A DNA stretch of 64,000 bases from Tubulanus polymorphus. Taxonomy: Eukaryota; Nemertea; Palaeonemertea; Tubulaniformes; Tubulanidae. Both the position numbers and the translations under genes were made by a program. Each line of letters starts with the position of its first letter. The first letter of the stretch is position 1. Where the stretch lies: contig NC_134031.1 of assembly GCF_964204645.1 (NCBI RefSeq), positions 15,559,307-15,623,306 of the forward strand, given 5' to 3'. Below, piece after piece: positions 1 through 10,924 of this stretch. The notes under the pieces are model-generated. The model did not search any database. It saw only the letters and a program-made list of their open reading frames with translations, and was not told where the DNA came from.

Positions 1-29
1 GCCATCTGACGGGAAAGCTGGTGTGCTGG
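1..29. repeat. Fragment of dispersed TIR-like repeat (CCAGCTATCCC-TCAGATGGC family)
   Basis: The first bases read gccatctgacgggaaagctgg. Close relatives occur, in either orientation, near 5610 and 5780, 10697, 16550, 23645 and 26328, so this is one end of a dispersed short element cut by the window edge. Confidence 0.5.
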
Positions 30-759
30 TAAATGTATTCATTAAACCCAGGACTGCGATGATATCGCGATCCGCGAAGATGATTTATATCCGAACCAAT
101 CATTCATATATCTAAAAAAAGATCCGCGCCGTCTCAAAAGTACCGGGGGACTTTTTAAGCGAGTCGGGACTGAGCGAGATTTCCCCGGAGATGCGGCAAG
201 GAAAATTGGGGTAATCGTGCCGCCGGGTAGGATAGCCGAGATAGAGCTTGTATCAATTAGCCGATGCGAACACGCGGACAAAACCCGAGAAATGCTACAA
301 ACACACGCTGTTAGATTAGTTGACTTTCCATTCGTCGTAAGATGAGCTCTATAATATTATGACCAACCGTCTAGGCGCGATTTTTACGCGTGTTTATTAG
401 TAACTTGTGTTTTGTTTTTGCTAGATATTTCGCCTGTCTTAATTTACAGGAAGCAGGTCGTGTTCACGCGTGTTTCTGGGAAACGTAACACTCATTGTTC
501 AAGAACTAATGGTCTGTTTCGATTTGAGTTCGAACGCTCTCCCATAACGCTCTTAGGCGTAAACGCGGAACACAAATTGGTTTCGGTAAAAATCGTTTCC
601 TGTTTCAAAACTGCTGTGAAATCGATTAACCGTGCCTAATTCGGCAAAATGATAATTACTCGCGACAATCCTACTGAAAAAGAAAAAGTCCCCAATTGTC
701 TCTTTGAGTTAATCTTGATGGTCAATTTCAGGAATACAGTATACTTGAAGATGGCTATA
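30..759. other. No gene seen
   Basis: Only short open frames without splice context or recognisable domains occur here. I see no repeat structure beyond the element fragment at base 1. Confidence 0.5.
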
Positions 760-900
760 ACGCGCTGCATGGTTTAAGCCGTCGGTCTCTGGTCCCATCA
801 ATTTAGGGTTCATGGTTGATTCGATTCTTCTCTGTTCTCTCGCAATATAAAAGAAACATCGAACCCTCAGTGGGTTGCGAGTGTTGAAAAAAAAAACCTA
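760..900 (+). mobile_element. tRNA-derived SINE fragment (degenerate)
   Basis: The segment shares its internal order with the better copy at 8243-8430: a ggtctctggtcccatcaat-like stretch, then an acatcgaaccc...gggttg motif, then an A-rich tail (run of about ten A near 888-897). The box B region is degraded, so this looks like an inactive copy. The family assignment rests on the shared tail. Confidence 0.5.
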
Positions 901-2725
901 TAAGAATATAGTCGAAACATTGAACTTCAAGGAAACGTTTCGGACTCGGATTTTCATTGTTATTGTGGGGTTTTCAATTTTATCACTTTAACAAGGGTCT
1001 AATCTATATTCGTCGAAATGGTTATAGACCTATTTCCTATTACTTCATTGCGTATAGTGATAGGATTAGATTGCTTCACTGGTCTAAGATCTTATGATAA
1101 GTCTCAGATCCACGAAATGAAAAAACGGCCGCGAAAAAGTGCCATGATCGCATAAAGCTGGTCGTATCAAGTGACTATGGCGACGCATCGATGAAATATT
1201 TATGTGTAATGAATGTTGTGCGCTCGCTTCCCCGGGATTTTCTTGACGGCGCTATATAGCGCTTCGGTCGCTCTCGCGGGGTAAGCTTCGAAACAAATAT
1301 GCCGCTAGATTGAAACACCGAAGTTAATGACCACCCGGAGAATACAGCTTCGCTCTACACTCGATAAGGCTGGCTCAAATTCCTTTCTTGTATGAAAGCA
1401 GAAGCCCGCGTGAGGTGTTCAGAGCCGGGGTCTGAACACCTTTTCCAAAAAAATTGCAGTAAAGCAACAGAAGAAGACAAGACAACGCATTAAAACCCTA
1501 TTCAAAACTCGGCTTTGACTGTTTCAAGCATAAACGCGGGTTAAAATCGTTATATTCAAACGTTCGTCTATTTTTACCGTTAATAATGCCCGGCGGCCAC
1601 ATTAGTATTATTACATCGGTACCTGTAGACAAAGACTCAGTCATTTCTTTTTCGAGAGCAAATCGATATGAAATGAATTAATCAGAAAGTTTAAGTGAAT
1701 GATGGTTTATTTGTACCCGCAACGATTATACGACACTCCTTGTATCCTCACATAAACGGCTGCATTTCGTCAATTCATCATCATCCCTCCTTTCTAATAA
1801 ATCAATACAGAAATATCATATTCATCAACCTTAAACCGCAACTCAGAGAGCGTCAATTGAGTTAAAATACTTGGCTTAGATTCATAACGTATAGACGTGG
1901 TCTCTCGTGACGGTCATACTCTTATGGAAACCATCAATGGTCACCTTCGATCTCTTTCTTTGTACCTCTTAAACCAGTCAGCGAATAAAATGCATTTCCC
2001 AATGCTCGGTCACGATTTCGTGATCCTATACCCTTAAAATCCCGGAAAGCGTCGTTTTACCCCACTTAGAAGTACTCAAATCTGGCCTGAAAACGTGGCT
2101 ATGATATGTAGAGGGAGGGGGGATCGGTTAAGGTTAAGGTTTGAGGAAATGCTGATAAAACATGAACTTACCTGAATACGTGTCATTCCAAAGATAGCGT
2201 GAAATAGAAAAATAAATCGAAATGCATTAGTTTAAAAGCAATACGGTAAACGTAGACATATTAAATATATTTTGAAATATCGAGGTATAACTGATCATCG
2301 ATCTTCCGTCGACACTCGAACATAAAAACGTCTGCTATCGCGGAGACGCATCGCATCGTAGTTTGTTTGATTTTGATGCGGAAAAATCTTCGCGAACGTT
2401 TTTATTTCTAACACGCGCTATCAATCAGAATGTGAACGCGCCGACGTTTTAGATAATTTGTCAGGGACGATTAATACACGAACGAGCGGTAAAATTGGAT
2501 TGGGCGGTAGAGACGATAAACACGCATCGCTTCGTTTCCGTGAAAAATTACAAAATTGATCCTTTATAACTCTTTGGGCTGAAAGACCTTTAAAGAAAGC
2601 TTGAATCGGACCCGCTATGGGTATTTCCTAAGATACGATATAACAAGAAAACTACACTCGAAAGCTCATCGACGCCTTGGAAAAAAACACATTTTGTTAG
2701 TAAAAACGTAAATCCCACATTCACA
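901..2725. other. Gene-free stretch
   Basis: No exon-like frame was found. A perfect 11-bp hairpin (aggtgttcaga / tctgaacacct, 1411-1439) is followed by a short T run. It has no gene context and no assigned role. Confidence 0.45.
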
Positions 2726-2730
2726 ATAGC

Positions 2731-2905
2731 CGAGAGGGAGAGGGAGAGGGAGAGGGAGAGGGAGAGGGAGAGGGAGAGGGAGAGGGAGAGGGAGAGGGAG
2801 AGGGAGAGGGAGAGGGAGAGGGAGAGGGAGAGGGAGAGGGAGAGGGAGAGGGAGAGGGAGAGGGAGAGAGAGGAGAGGGAGAGGGAGAGGGAGAGGGAGA
2901 GGGAG
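2731..2905. repeat. Hexanucleotide microsatellite (GAGAGG)n
   Basis: About 29 units of a purine-only hexamer run almost without interruption, with one slip near 2866-2873 (gagagagaggag). The opposite strand is pure pyrimidine. Such long mirror-symmetric polypurine tracts can adopt triplex (H-DNA) structure. Open frames here encode only Pro-Leu or Pro-Ser repeats and are not genes. Confidence 0.95.
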
Positions 2906-3324
2906 GTACATCATAAAACGCGGTATAAATAATAACTAATTTGGAATAACGATACAAATCCGTGTTCCATTGTTTAAAAAGATTATAACCTAATTAAAAG
3001 TCAAGCTCGGTAAACGATGAACATCACAAGAAATACGAATCGAATCGAATACACGCAAATCTTGTGATTTCCTTGATTACTTTCTTTTCGTCGGAGATCG
3101 CGTTGTGTCGAGTGGGATAGATTTCGCCAACACTTCTTCATATTCTCCGCGTTCCGATTAAAAAGATGACGAAACGTTTTAAATTTCTAATTCCCGCGAC
3201 GAATGATAAATTTCGTGCGGATTTTCTTCCAGGGTCTGGCACCCGGGGCTCAACTCCAGAACAGGTAAAAGTAGATCTGCCCAGGCTGAGTACATAGCAC
3301 GTATTCTTCCGCGAGCCAGGTAGC

Positions 3325-3712
3325 CGACCTGTTTTACTCGTCGACAATTCCGACGATTTAGAATTGCCCACCTATTATACTCGTCGATAATTCCGACGAT
3401 TTAGAATCGCCCACCTATTTTACTCGTCGACAATTCCGACGATTTAGAATTGCCCACCTATTATACTCGTCGATAATTCCGACGATTTAGAATCGCCCAC
3501 CTATTTTACTCGTCGACAATTCCGACGATTTAGAATTGCCAACCTATATTACTCGTAGACAATTCCGACGATTTAGAATTGCCGACCTATTTTACTCGTC
3601 GACAATTCCGACGATTTTAAATTGCCGACCTATTTTACTCGTCGACAATTCCGACGATTTAGAATTGCCGACCTATTTTACTCGTCGACAATTCCGACGA
3701 TTTAGAATTGCA
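3325..3712 (+). repeat. 43-bp minisatellite, left arm
   Basis: About nine units run head to tail, each holding tcgtcgacaattccgacga, then ttagaattgcc, then a hctatt-type spacer. The units differ by a few substitutions (cccacc versus ccgacc, attata versus atttta). The unit contains its own short palindrome (tcgtcga...tccgacga). Confidence 0.95.
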
Positions 3713-3737
3713 ATATCTTTTATATAATAATATCCCC

Positions 3738-4478
3738 TGATATAAAGTGGCTGGGATCGAGGGGCTGCGTGTTTGCGCGGATTACCCTGATATAAAGTGG
3801 CTGGGATCGAGGGGCTGTGTGTTTGCGTGGATTACCCTGATATAATGTGGCTGGGATCGAGGGGCTGCGTGTGTGCGTGGATTACCCTGATATAATGTGG
3901 CTGGGATCGAGGGGCTGCGTGTGTGCGTGGATTACCCTGATATAATGTGGCTGGGATCGAGGGGCTGCGTGTGTGCGTGGATTACCCTGATATAATGTGG
4001 CTGGGATCGAGGGGCTGTGTGTGTGCGTGGATTACCCTGATATAATGTGGCTGGGATCGAGGGCTGTGTGTTTGCGTGGATTACCCTTGAATAAAGTGGC
4101 TGGGATCGAGGGGCTGCGTGTTTGCGTGGATTACCCTTGAATAAGGTGGCTGGGATTGAGGGGCTGTGTTTTTGCGTGGATTACCCCTGATATAAAGTGG
4201 CTGGGATCGAGGGGCTGTGTGTGTGCGTGGATTACCCTGATATAAAGTGGCTGGGATCGAGGGGCTGTGTGTGTGCGCGGATTACCCTGATATAAAGTGG
4301 CTGGGATCGAGGGGTTGTGTGTTTGCGTGGATTACCCTTGAATAAGGTAGCTGGGATCGAGGGGCTGTGTGTTTGCGTGGATTACCCTTGAATAAGGTGG
4401 CTGGGATCGAGGGGCTGGGTGTTTGTGTGGATTACCCTGATATAAAATGGCTGGGATGAAGGACCGTGTGTAGATTAC
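3738..4478 (+). repeat. 50-bp minisatellite, centre
   Basis: About fourteen units of 50 bp each begin tgatataaagtggctggg, continue with atcgaggggctg and end with gcgtggattaccc. Variants (taaagtgg/taatgtgg/aaggtgg, gtgtttgc/gtgtgtgc) are clustered, so adjacent units resemble each other most. This is expected from local unequal exchange or slippage. Confidence 0.95.
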
Positions 4479-4544
4479 CCTTTATAGATACAAACTGCAA
4501 TCGGCATCAAGTGGCCGTGTCGTTGCTTGAAAATTTATCTTCCC

Positions 4545-4772
4545 TTCAACAATTCTAAATCGTCGGAATTGTCTACGAGTAAAATAGGTCGGCAATTTAA
4601 AATCGTCGGAATTGTCGACGAGTAGGCCTAAAATAGGTCGGCAATTCTAAATCGTCGGAATTGTCGACGAGTAAAATAGGTCGGCAATTCTAAATCGTCG
4701 GAATTGTCGACGAGTAAAATAGGTCGGCAATTCTAAATCGTCGGAATTGTCGACGAGTAAAATAGGTCGGCA
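4545..4772 (-). repeat. 43-bp minisatellite, right arm (inverted)
   Basis: About five units are the reverse complement of the 3325-3712 array (aattctaaatcgtcggaatt, then gtcgacgagtaaaataggtcgg). One unit carries a short insertion (aggcct near 4624). The two arrays could pair into a long hairpin around the central minisatellite. Confidence 0.95.
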
Positions 4773-5055
4773 ATTAGAAACCGAACCACTCACTTCATTA
4801 AAGAAAATCCTCCACGATGGAACTATATTGACCTATTCTGGAGTTGAACCGCACCCGACACACGCGCGCATGCAAGAGCGTCTGATGTCCTCGAATAAGC
4901 GAGCTTATGAGGACTATATATGTTCGGCTGCGGTAAGCGAATTTCACCGTTACACATTCAGACGACGATGCAAAGACTTCAAGTCTCCAGAAGATTCCAG
5001 AAAGAAGTTTCCAGTTTCTAGGCGCCATTTTGTGGCGGTCCCTCGAGGTCCCCAT

Positions 5056-5600
5056 TGTTGCGATAATTTGCGCTCATTTTTAAAACATAAGTTTAGATTG
5101 AATATCATATAGTTCTGCAGTCCCTTGCGCGACGAAATCAATTTATACACCATTTTAAAGGAAATGAAATGCAGATATTTGCTGGTGATTCTTGGAATTT
5201 TTGAACGCAACAATTGAGAACAGTGACGATGTGAAACCAAGGACCGCATATCTCAACCGCGCGTAAAAGAAATCGCAATATCTATTAATCTTAAAATATC
5301 TAAGTATCTCTTAAAGCTATATATCCAAAAAATCAAAATCAAATCTGGGTCAATCCCTATTTTTAAGATAAAAAATCACGAATAAAAATCGCACTTCATT
5401 TGAACCTTGAAGATCAATCTTAGTTAATCACAAGATGTAATTTGGCGAATTTCTGATGTGGATTGAAAATAAACTAGATTTTGAGCGAATTTTCCGTGAT
5501 TTCTTTACCAGTAAATCTTATGTCAAAAATAAAGTCTTCTACATTGATAATTCGATGCGTCACAAATCGCAAAAGCATTCTATGCGAGTATTTATCTTAT
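5056..5600. other. No gene seen
   Basis: AT-rich sequence with scattered short frames only. No domain, splice pattern or repeat was recognised. Confidence 0.4.
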
Positions 5601-5604
5601 TGAT

Positions 5605-5803
5605 ACGCACGCCAGCTAGCGGGATCGCTGGTGGCACTGGGTCACCAAGACAGCACATGCAATCTGTGGTATTTTCGTGCTAAAACTGCGGCAAATTGCC
5701 CGAGACGGATCGAACCGGTGATTAGAACGACTCGTCACGAAACTTACCAGTGTCTTAATGAAGACCCCGTGCCGTCAAAGCTATCCCGCTAGATGGCGTG
5801 CGT
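5605..5803. mobile_element. Short MITE-like element with terminal inverted repeats
   Basis: The left end acgcacgccagctagcggga and the right end tcccgctagatggcgtgcgt are near-perfect inverted copies about 200 bp apart. The interior has no coding potential. The terminal motif is the one seen in other copies at 1, 10697, 16550, 23645 and 26328. Confidence 0.6.
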
Positions 5804-5819
5804 AACATTCGAGCGACTC

Positions 5820-5945
5820 GCAAAAAATCCAAGGCTAAATTTAGCTTAATTCATCAAAATAGGTCTAGATGAACATAAAACCCTCCGGTAGTATATGTAT
5901 TGTAAATATGTATTGTAAATAACCAGATATAAACATACATCATTC
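5820..5945 (+). mobile_element. 5'-truncated LINE 3' end (CR1/L2-like)
   Basis: One frame reads LA*FIKIGLDEHKTLR then stop. This matches the C-terminal LAQFIKTGLDVYRSLQ of the copy at 28745-29150. The following 3' untranslated sequence (ccctcc.gtagtatatgta.tgtaaat) is also shared. An internal stop shows it is dead. Confidence 0.65.
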
Positions 5946-5978
5946 GTATAATATGGATAGATTTTAATTCGATCTGAA

Positions 5979-6075
5979 TAGAAATCTGGCATCGTCACCC
6001 GAATGCACACTAGCGACACCCGGTGGACCCTCGCTTGCCACAGTCGAACGTAGAGTCCTCATTAAGCTAGCTTTA
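5979..6075 (+). repeat. Dispersed repeat piece (CTTGCCACAG family)
   Basis: The segment acccggtggaccctcgcttg followed by ccacagtcgaacgtagagtcctc matches parts of the elements at 16505-16860, 23900-24070 and 30220-30265. Confidence 0.5.
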
Positions 6076-6179
6076 TTCTCGACAGGCTGGAGACAACATC
6101 CGCGAGCAATATCCGGCCATCCGGTGACCGTTCGAAGCACTTTGGCGTTTTCGTGACAGCGATCTAATGTCACCATCGT

Positions 6180-8238
6180 TTTTTTTCCACCGTCGTCGCC
6201 ATCATCATCATCCTTATAAGATAATGGAGTTTCAAGATTTCTGATCTATATAACAACGTTATATCACCAACATATCGATCGGACGGATCAATTCCAGATG
6301 TATATACGTAGCAGACTTTTTCTATTATTTTTGTGTCCGGCAGTTGTTTCCGCGTAGTCTTATTATATTAATCACACGAATGGCGCAGGAAGCCGTACAT
6401 CTGCCTCAGAACGACACCACGATGAAAACACGGATGCGAGTAACGACCCGCGTTGCCGCCGTTGAAACACTGACTTTCATTAGCCGGATATGGAAGTGAC
6501 TTAATCGAAAACGTGGCGATAAAAAGATTTCCAGCCGGGGCCTTGATCCTATAGCTGCTCGTCCATCATTGCAACTCGAGGACGAAAAAAAAAACATCCT
6601 CCGATTATATCTATCCCATTTGCTCATGTTTTTCTATAATTAATTAAATGGCTGTCGGTTTGTATGGTTTATAACGCATTACGGCATTATAGGCGAACAT
6701 CGTCGACGTCAAATTATTGAGTATGGGGCAAATGTTTTATTGCATCTACGATCATTACAAGATGGCACTGATACGGTCTCCAGAGAGTGCGAAACCTCGT
6801 AATTTTAATTCTTGATAAATGATATTCGATTTTTGTTTGTTTGTTAGTTTGGCTTTACGTCGTTCAGATCTTGGTTTCCCAAGACGAACCCTTAATTGGA
6901 TTTTTCATTTAACCTCACGACGGGACGGCCTTTGAAGTGTTTTAATCTTCTAAATTCTGTATAAAGTGGGTTTTAAACTTAATATCTGTTTCCACGTCAC
7001 AGTGTGCGGGCTATTCTACCGAAATAGCTTAACATTTTCATTCGTGGCATTGACCAAGTCTGGGGATGTTTTTACTTAAGAAGAAGTGCTTGTTGACCGT
7101 ACTATTTGGTCAAACCCTCATGACGTCTCTATGAGGGACTAGTAATTGGAAGAACCTACGAAGAAATCCCTCGTGAGTGCTCCAACGACAGCGCTCGTTG
7201 ACCACATTGTCTCAATTCGTGCGTAAAGACCGCGTTACTAATTAGCGTTCTAACACGCGTGGCCTCGAAGTAACCACCTGTCCGTAATGAACGTTTCGAA
7301 ACCGCCGGGATTTGAGGTGCTTAACCAACATCAGGGATCCACATGCGTCCAATGCGAGCTCGCCGAGCACCGAAGGAGTACGTGCTAAAACCAGTAGACC
7401 AATACAACCAGCCTCATGCTGTTAGGCCATGATTTCACAACTTAATCTCGTATTTGCGCAACATCTCTTAAACATCTTCTTATTTTTCATGTTTGGTACA
7501 TAAACAGGAGGCGTGGCTTCCCAGCAGATGGTACGGACCGCGTATTTAACGAAACGTCCGCAAGTTACGCGCGTACCGTAAGCGTTGCGGATGAGCTTAC
7601 GGGCAAACTTATACGAATATTTCGTAGATATCACAACCCGTAATTTTGCACGCAAGTTCACCTGAAACACCGTCCCTGAACACCAGCGTATCAACAGCCA
7701 AAGCTATGCAATATTCAGTTACGTGGCTTAGACAGAACAAAATGTTGTATTCAACTCTATTCAACACGGAGTTAAGCCGTTCATGGCATCGCATTCCATA
7801 GCGCTTATCGATGGTCTTGGTATACGTAGCTGTTTCATCTACGGGATCTTTTGGCCGCAACGTTTTGATCGGCGTCAGAATTGCTGAGCGTTATGTTTCT
7901 ACGGGAGGTGAATAGATCTTTCGACGGAATCGATATCTCTGATATTCGGAATATTGCAGCAATCATTGGCGACAACTGGGTTACATTCAGTAACAAATAT
8001 CGTATTTCTCGCATGTCCTGTTCATATTCTTTTTTGTTTTGTCGTAGACGTTCGTTTTTATTCATATGGCGTAGTGTACTAAAACCACCGGATATACAGA
8101 CTGTATAATGGCACTGCCCGGAACGTTGCGATTACCAGTCATTTTATCAATTTAGTAATAACGTGATGTACCGGAAAGAAATCTAGTCCGACACGTCTCG
8201 CACAGACGCGGCTAACTAGAGCAAACTGTTCAATAAAA
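6180..8238. other. Gene-free stretch
   Basis: Overlapping short frames occur on the minus strand around 7420-8065. None has a recognisable domain or a consistent exon-intron pattern, so I call no gene. Confidence 0.4.
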
Positions 8239-8242
8239 CATG

Positions 8243-8430
8243 GGGCGCAGTGGCCGAATGGTCACTGGTCTCGTCAATCCGGGATTTATGGATTCAAACC
8301 CTGGTGGCAACAGAGGTTCTTCTCTGGCCGAGAAAAAAAACATCGAACCCGCGTGGCTCTTAGCGGGTTGAGGCTGAAGAAAAATCATTGTAATGTTGAA
8401 TGACGTGAGGGAAAAAAGAAATGAAACATG
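8243..8430 (+). mobile_element. tRNA-derived SINE
   Basis: Pol III promoter boxes are visible: a box A-like TGGCCGAATGGT at 8251-8262 and a box B-like GGATTCAAACC at 8290-8300, in the spacing of a Ser/Leu-type tRNA head. A non-tRNA body follows, with an acatcgaaccc...gcgggttg motif and A-rich tail. The tRNA acceptor stem does not close at the expected distance, so this is a retroposon and not a tRNA gene. A second degraded copy lies at 760-900. Confidence 0.7.
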
Positions 8431-8439
8431 AACTCTTTT

Positions 8440-9780
8440 GACCGAAAATAGTTTTTTAGCAAGAAATTTATTTGTACATTTATGGCAAATACATTTCTTG
8501 TTAGTTAAAGAAAAAAACTCTGCAGTCGGGTCGCGTGGCAGACTGCAACCGAATACAGACCTAAGTCACGGTCACATGCGGAGACCATTTAGTCTGTTTC
8601 GAACTGGCTCGGACAAGCACAAGTCTAGGCCCGTACCTAATAGAGAGAGCTCGTTTCCACATTCCTGAAATGAACTTTATTCAAATGCAGCCTTGCTAGA
8701 AAATTTGGCACAATAATGCCTGTGTCAACAAACGTAGGCATGGACCCACTTGGCACCAACGTAAACGGTTGGCCCGAGTCAAAACTATCTGCATTATCAT
8801 ATCAACTATAATGTTCTGTTATCATCGCTGTACCAGTCATTTATGCAAAGCAAATCAAATCAAATAGAAAAAAAACACACTCGTGGAATTGCGACTCTTA
8901 AGACGAAATAATATACATCGTACGCATAGTTTGAATCAGCATAAAACATTTTAGTGAAGATTACGAATTTTGTAGTACTTTGAGTCACCAATATTGTGCG
9001 TGACCAGCGTTGAGCCTGTGATAATTAATTCTATTGTATGATTCGTGCGGGAATGTCAACAGGGACGAGATGAGTCTGTGTCGATGGCAGTGCGACACGG
9101 GTAATTCCCGACCGAGTTCATTTCCAGAGCAGGGCGACGTTCCGAACCCCGTCATCATCGAATATAAGACAAACTCGTAATTAAGCATCGGTTGTGTTGT
9201 GTAGTACACTTCCTTCTATTTGCTAAACGGATAATCACTGCAGCTTCGCTCACGTTTAGATTTGCGTTACACAAATCGTGTCTACCACGTGGCCGACGGC
9301 CAAACGTACGCTTGACGTCATTCTTAAAACCGAACCGGCAAACTGCGCTGTCACTTTTATTTCATCCATCGAACAACAACGCTAACGCATTAAGAGATAA
9401 ATGATTGATTCGACATTTTCAGCAAAAAAAAATATCTATTTCAATTTACTTTGCGTAGCGCGCGGCGGAAACGTTCGTTCTAAAACGATGGATCAAAGGT
9501 TCATTAAAGGGCAAAATTAGCGATTACTCGTCGCGCTGGCAAATCCAGTTTCACTGTCGTGAGTTAGAGTTAGAATAGTTCATTTTCATTGAGTTTGACT
9601 TTGAGTCGAAAATTAACTCCCAACTTTGGAACTGGTGGGTCGAGGGTGTTGAGGAGCATCTTAGTTCGTGCACCGGGTAATAGGCAATAGATCATTAACT
9701 GTCAGCTGAATTTCCCTTAGCCTTCATGACATTCACAAAACGCCCGCATTTCGTAAGATTGAGTCACGCCTGTGCAACTG
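8440..9780. other. Gene-free stretch
   Basis: Only unsupported short frames were seen. No repeat family or exon was recognised. Confidence 0.4.
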
Positions 9781-9783
9781 GTC

Positions 9784-10074
9784 CCTGGGGCCAGTTGCAC
9801 AGTCGTGACTTAAGTCCAAAAGTGGTCTTAAATCTTAAGACTGGTCTTAAGTTGTTAGATTGGTTATAGAACTAAGTTGGTCTTAAACTGGTCTTAAATC
9901 TAAGTCATGACTATGCAACCGGCCCCTGGGGCCAGTTGCACAGTCGTGACTTAAGTCCAAAAGTGGTCTTAAATCTTAAGACTGGTCTTAAGTTGTTAGA
10001 ATAGCTATAGAACTAAGTTGGTCTTAGACTGGTCTTAAGTCTAAGCCATGACTATGCAACCGGCCCCTGGTCTT
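9784..10074. mobile_element. Palindromic MITE, two tandem copies
   Basis: Two copies of about 145 bp stand side by side. Each begins ggggccagttgcacagtcgt and ends in the near-inverted atgactatgcaaccggcccc. The interior is built of repeated gtcttaa motifs (gtggtcttaaatcttaag, ctggtcttaagttgttaga). They share one junction (near 9929). A third single copy is at 57375-57512. Confidence 0.8.
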
Positions 10075-10639
10075 TAGTGGCCCCAGATATCATATGACTG
10101 TGCTCCTTGACCAAGCGTCAACCTAAATTCATATGATGTACAATACACGTAACATGAAATTCTGGACACTGCTGTAAGTGATTCCGCCACGAGCGAAGAT
10201 AGAACGAGTCCCCCGCGAATTCTTCACCTCGCCAATATGTGGCGTATCATTATTGATCGTGATTTATGGCGAAGTCTTGCCATGAAAAATAAATATACAC
10301 ATCGAGACGGCGACGACGGCGACGGTGATTTTCATTGCCGACAAGTCGCGGTTCAATTATGATTTATGATCGTTATATAGTCGACGCGAATATACGCGAA
10401 CCGGTTTGTGTGGTCTCGATAAAATGAAAATCATCATTAATTCGTCGTCGGTTCAGTAGCGGCGTTAAAACAAACACAATAGATCCTTTAAAAGCTTCAA
10501 ACGATGCACTAAATTAATCATTTGTAATAAATGAATATAACATCATTAATTAATAGAAATCAGTTCCGCGTATTACCAGATATTCTTTGCGTTAAACGTA
10601 ATCCCGGAAATTAACGTTCGAATCGATACGTACAAACTC

Positions 10640-10860
10640 TGTAAAGGGGAGGTGGTTGTCTGCACCTATGCCTTCCGATGGGGTACCGGTACACCAGCTA
10701 TCCCGTCAGATGGCACCACCGAGATATCAGACGAACTTGATCAAAATAAGTTCATTATCAAGTAACCTTGATCTCAATAATTGTTCGTCTTCCAATTCGA
10801 AAATAAGGCAAAACAAGCATCTAAATAAAATCGAATTAGTCTTTCGAGTTCCTGCATAGA
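10640..10860 (+). mobile_element. Dispersed TIR-type repeat copy
   Basis: The segment ccagctatcccgtcagatgg, then accgagatatcagacgaactt, matches in inverted orientation the copy at 26280-26370 and, less fully, 16545-16620 and 23640-23720. A 67-residue open frame here lies in the repeat and is not treated as a gene. Confidence 0.55.
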
Positions 10861-10924
10861 GTTTTAGAAATTATTGTTAGATTTTATGATTGAGTTTGGG
10901 AAGAAATCCAGCATCGAAATGAAA

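Larger units (their letters stand above)
3138..5055. mobile_element. Composite inverted repeat element with nested minisatellites
   Basis: Three tandem arrays form a symmetrical structure: a 43-bp array (3325-3712), a central 50-bp array (3738-4478) and the 43-bp array again in reverse orientation (4545-4772). Similarity continues outside the arrays. The left flank near 3250-3262 (ctccagaacaggtaaaa) is the inverted counterpart of the right flank near 4829-4845 (ttgacctattctggag). The arrays therefore sit inside the arms of a larger inverted-repeat element, probably a non-autonomous DNA transposon. The outer boundaries and target-site duplication are not resolved. Confidence 0.65.

Noticed and set aside
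1411-1439. Perfect 11-bp hairpin followed by T-rich sequence, terminator-like
   Set aside because: The context is eukaryotic and no transcription unit ends here; likely a small palindrome by chance or element remnant.
2666-2957. Two overlapping minus-strand ORFs rich in Pro-Leu or Pro-Ser
   Set aside because: They are translations of the hexamer microsatellite; both frames are open only because the repeat lacks stops.
3536-3727. ORF of 63 codons and a CRISPR-like look of the regular repeats
   Set aside because: The units are directly adjacent with no unique spacers, so this is a minisatellite; the ORF is the translated repeat.
8243-8320. Possible functional tRNA gene
   Set aside because: Boxes A and B are present but the acceptor stem does not pair and an A-rich SINE tail follows.
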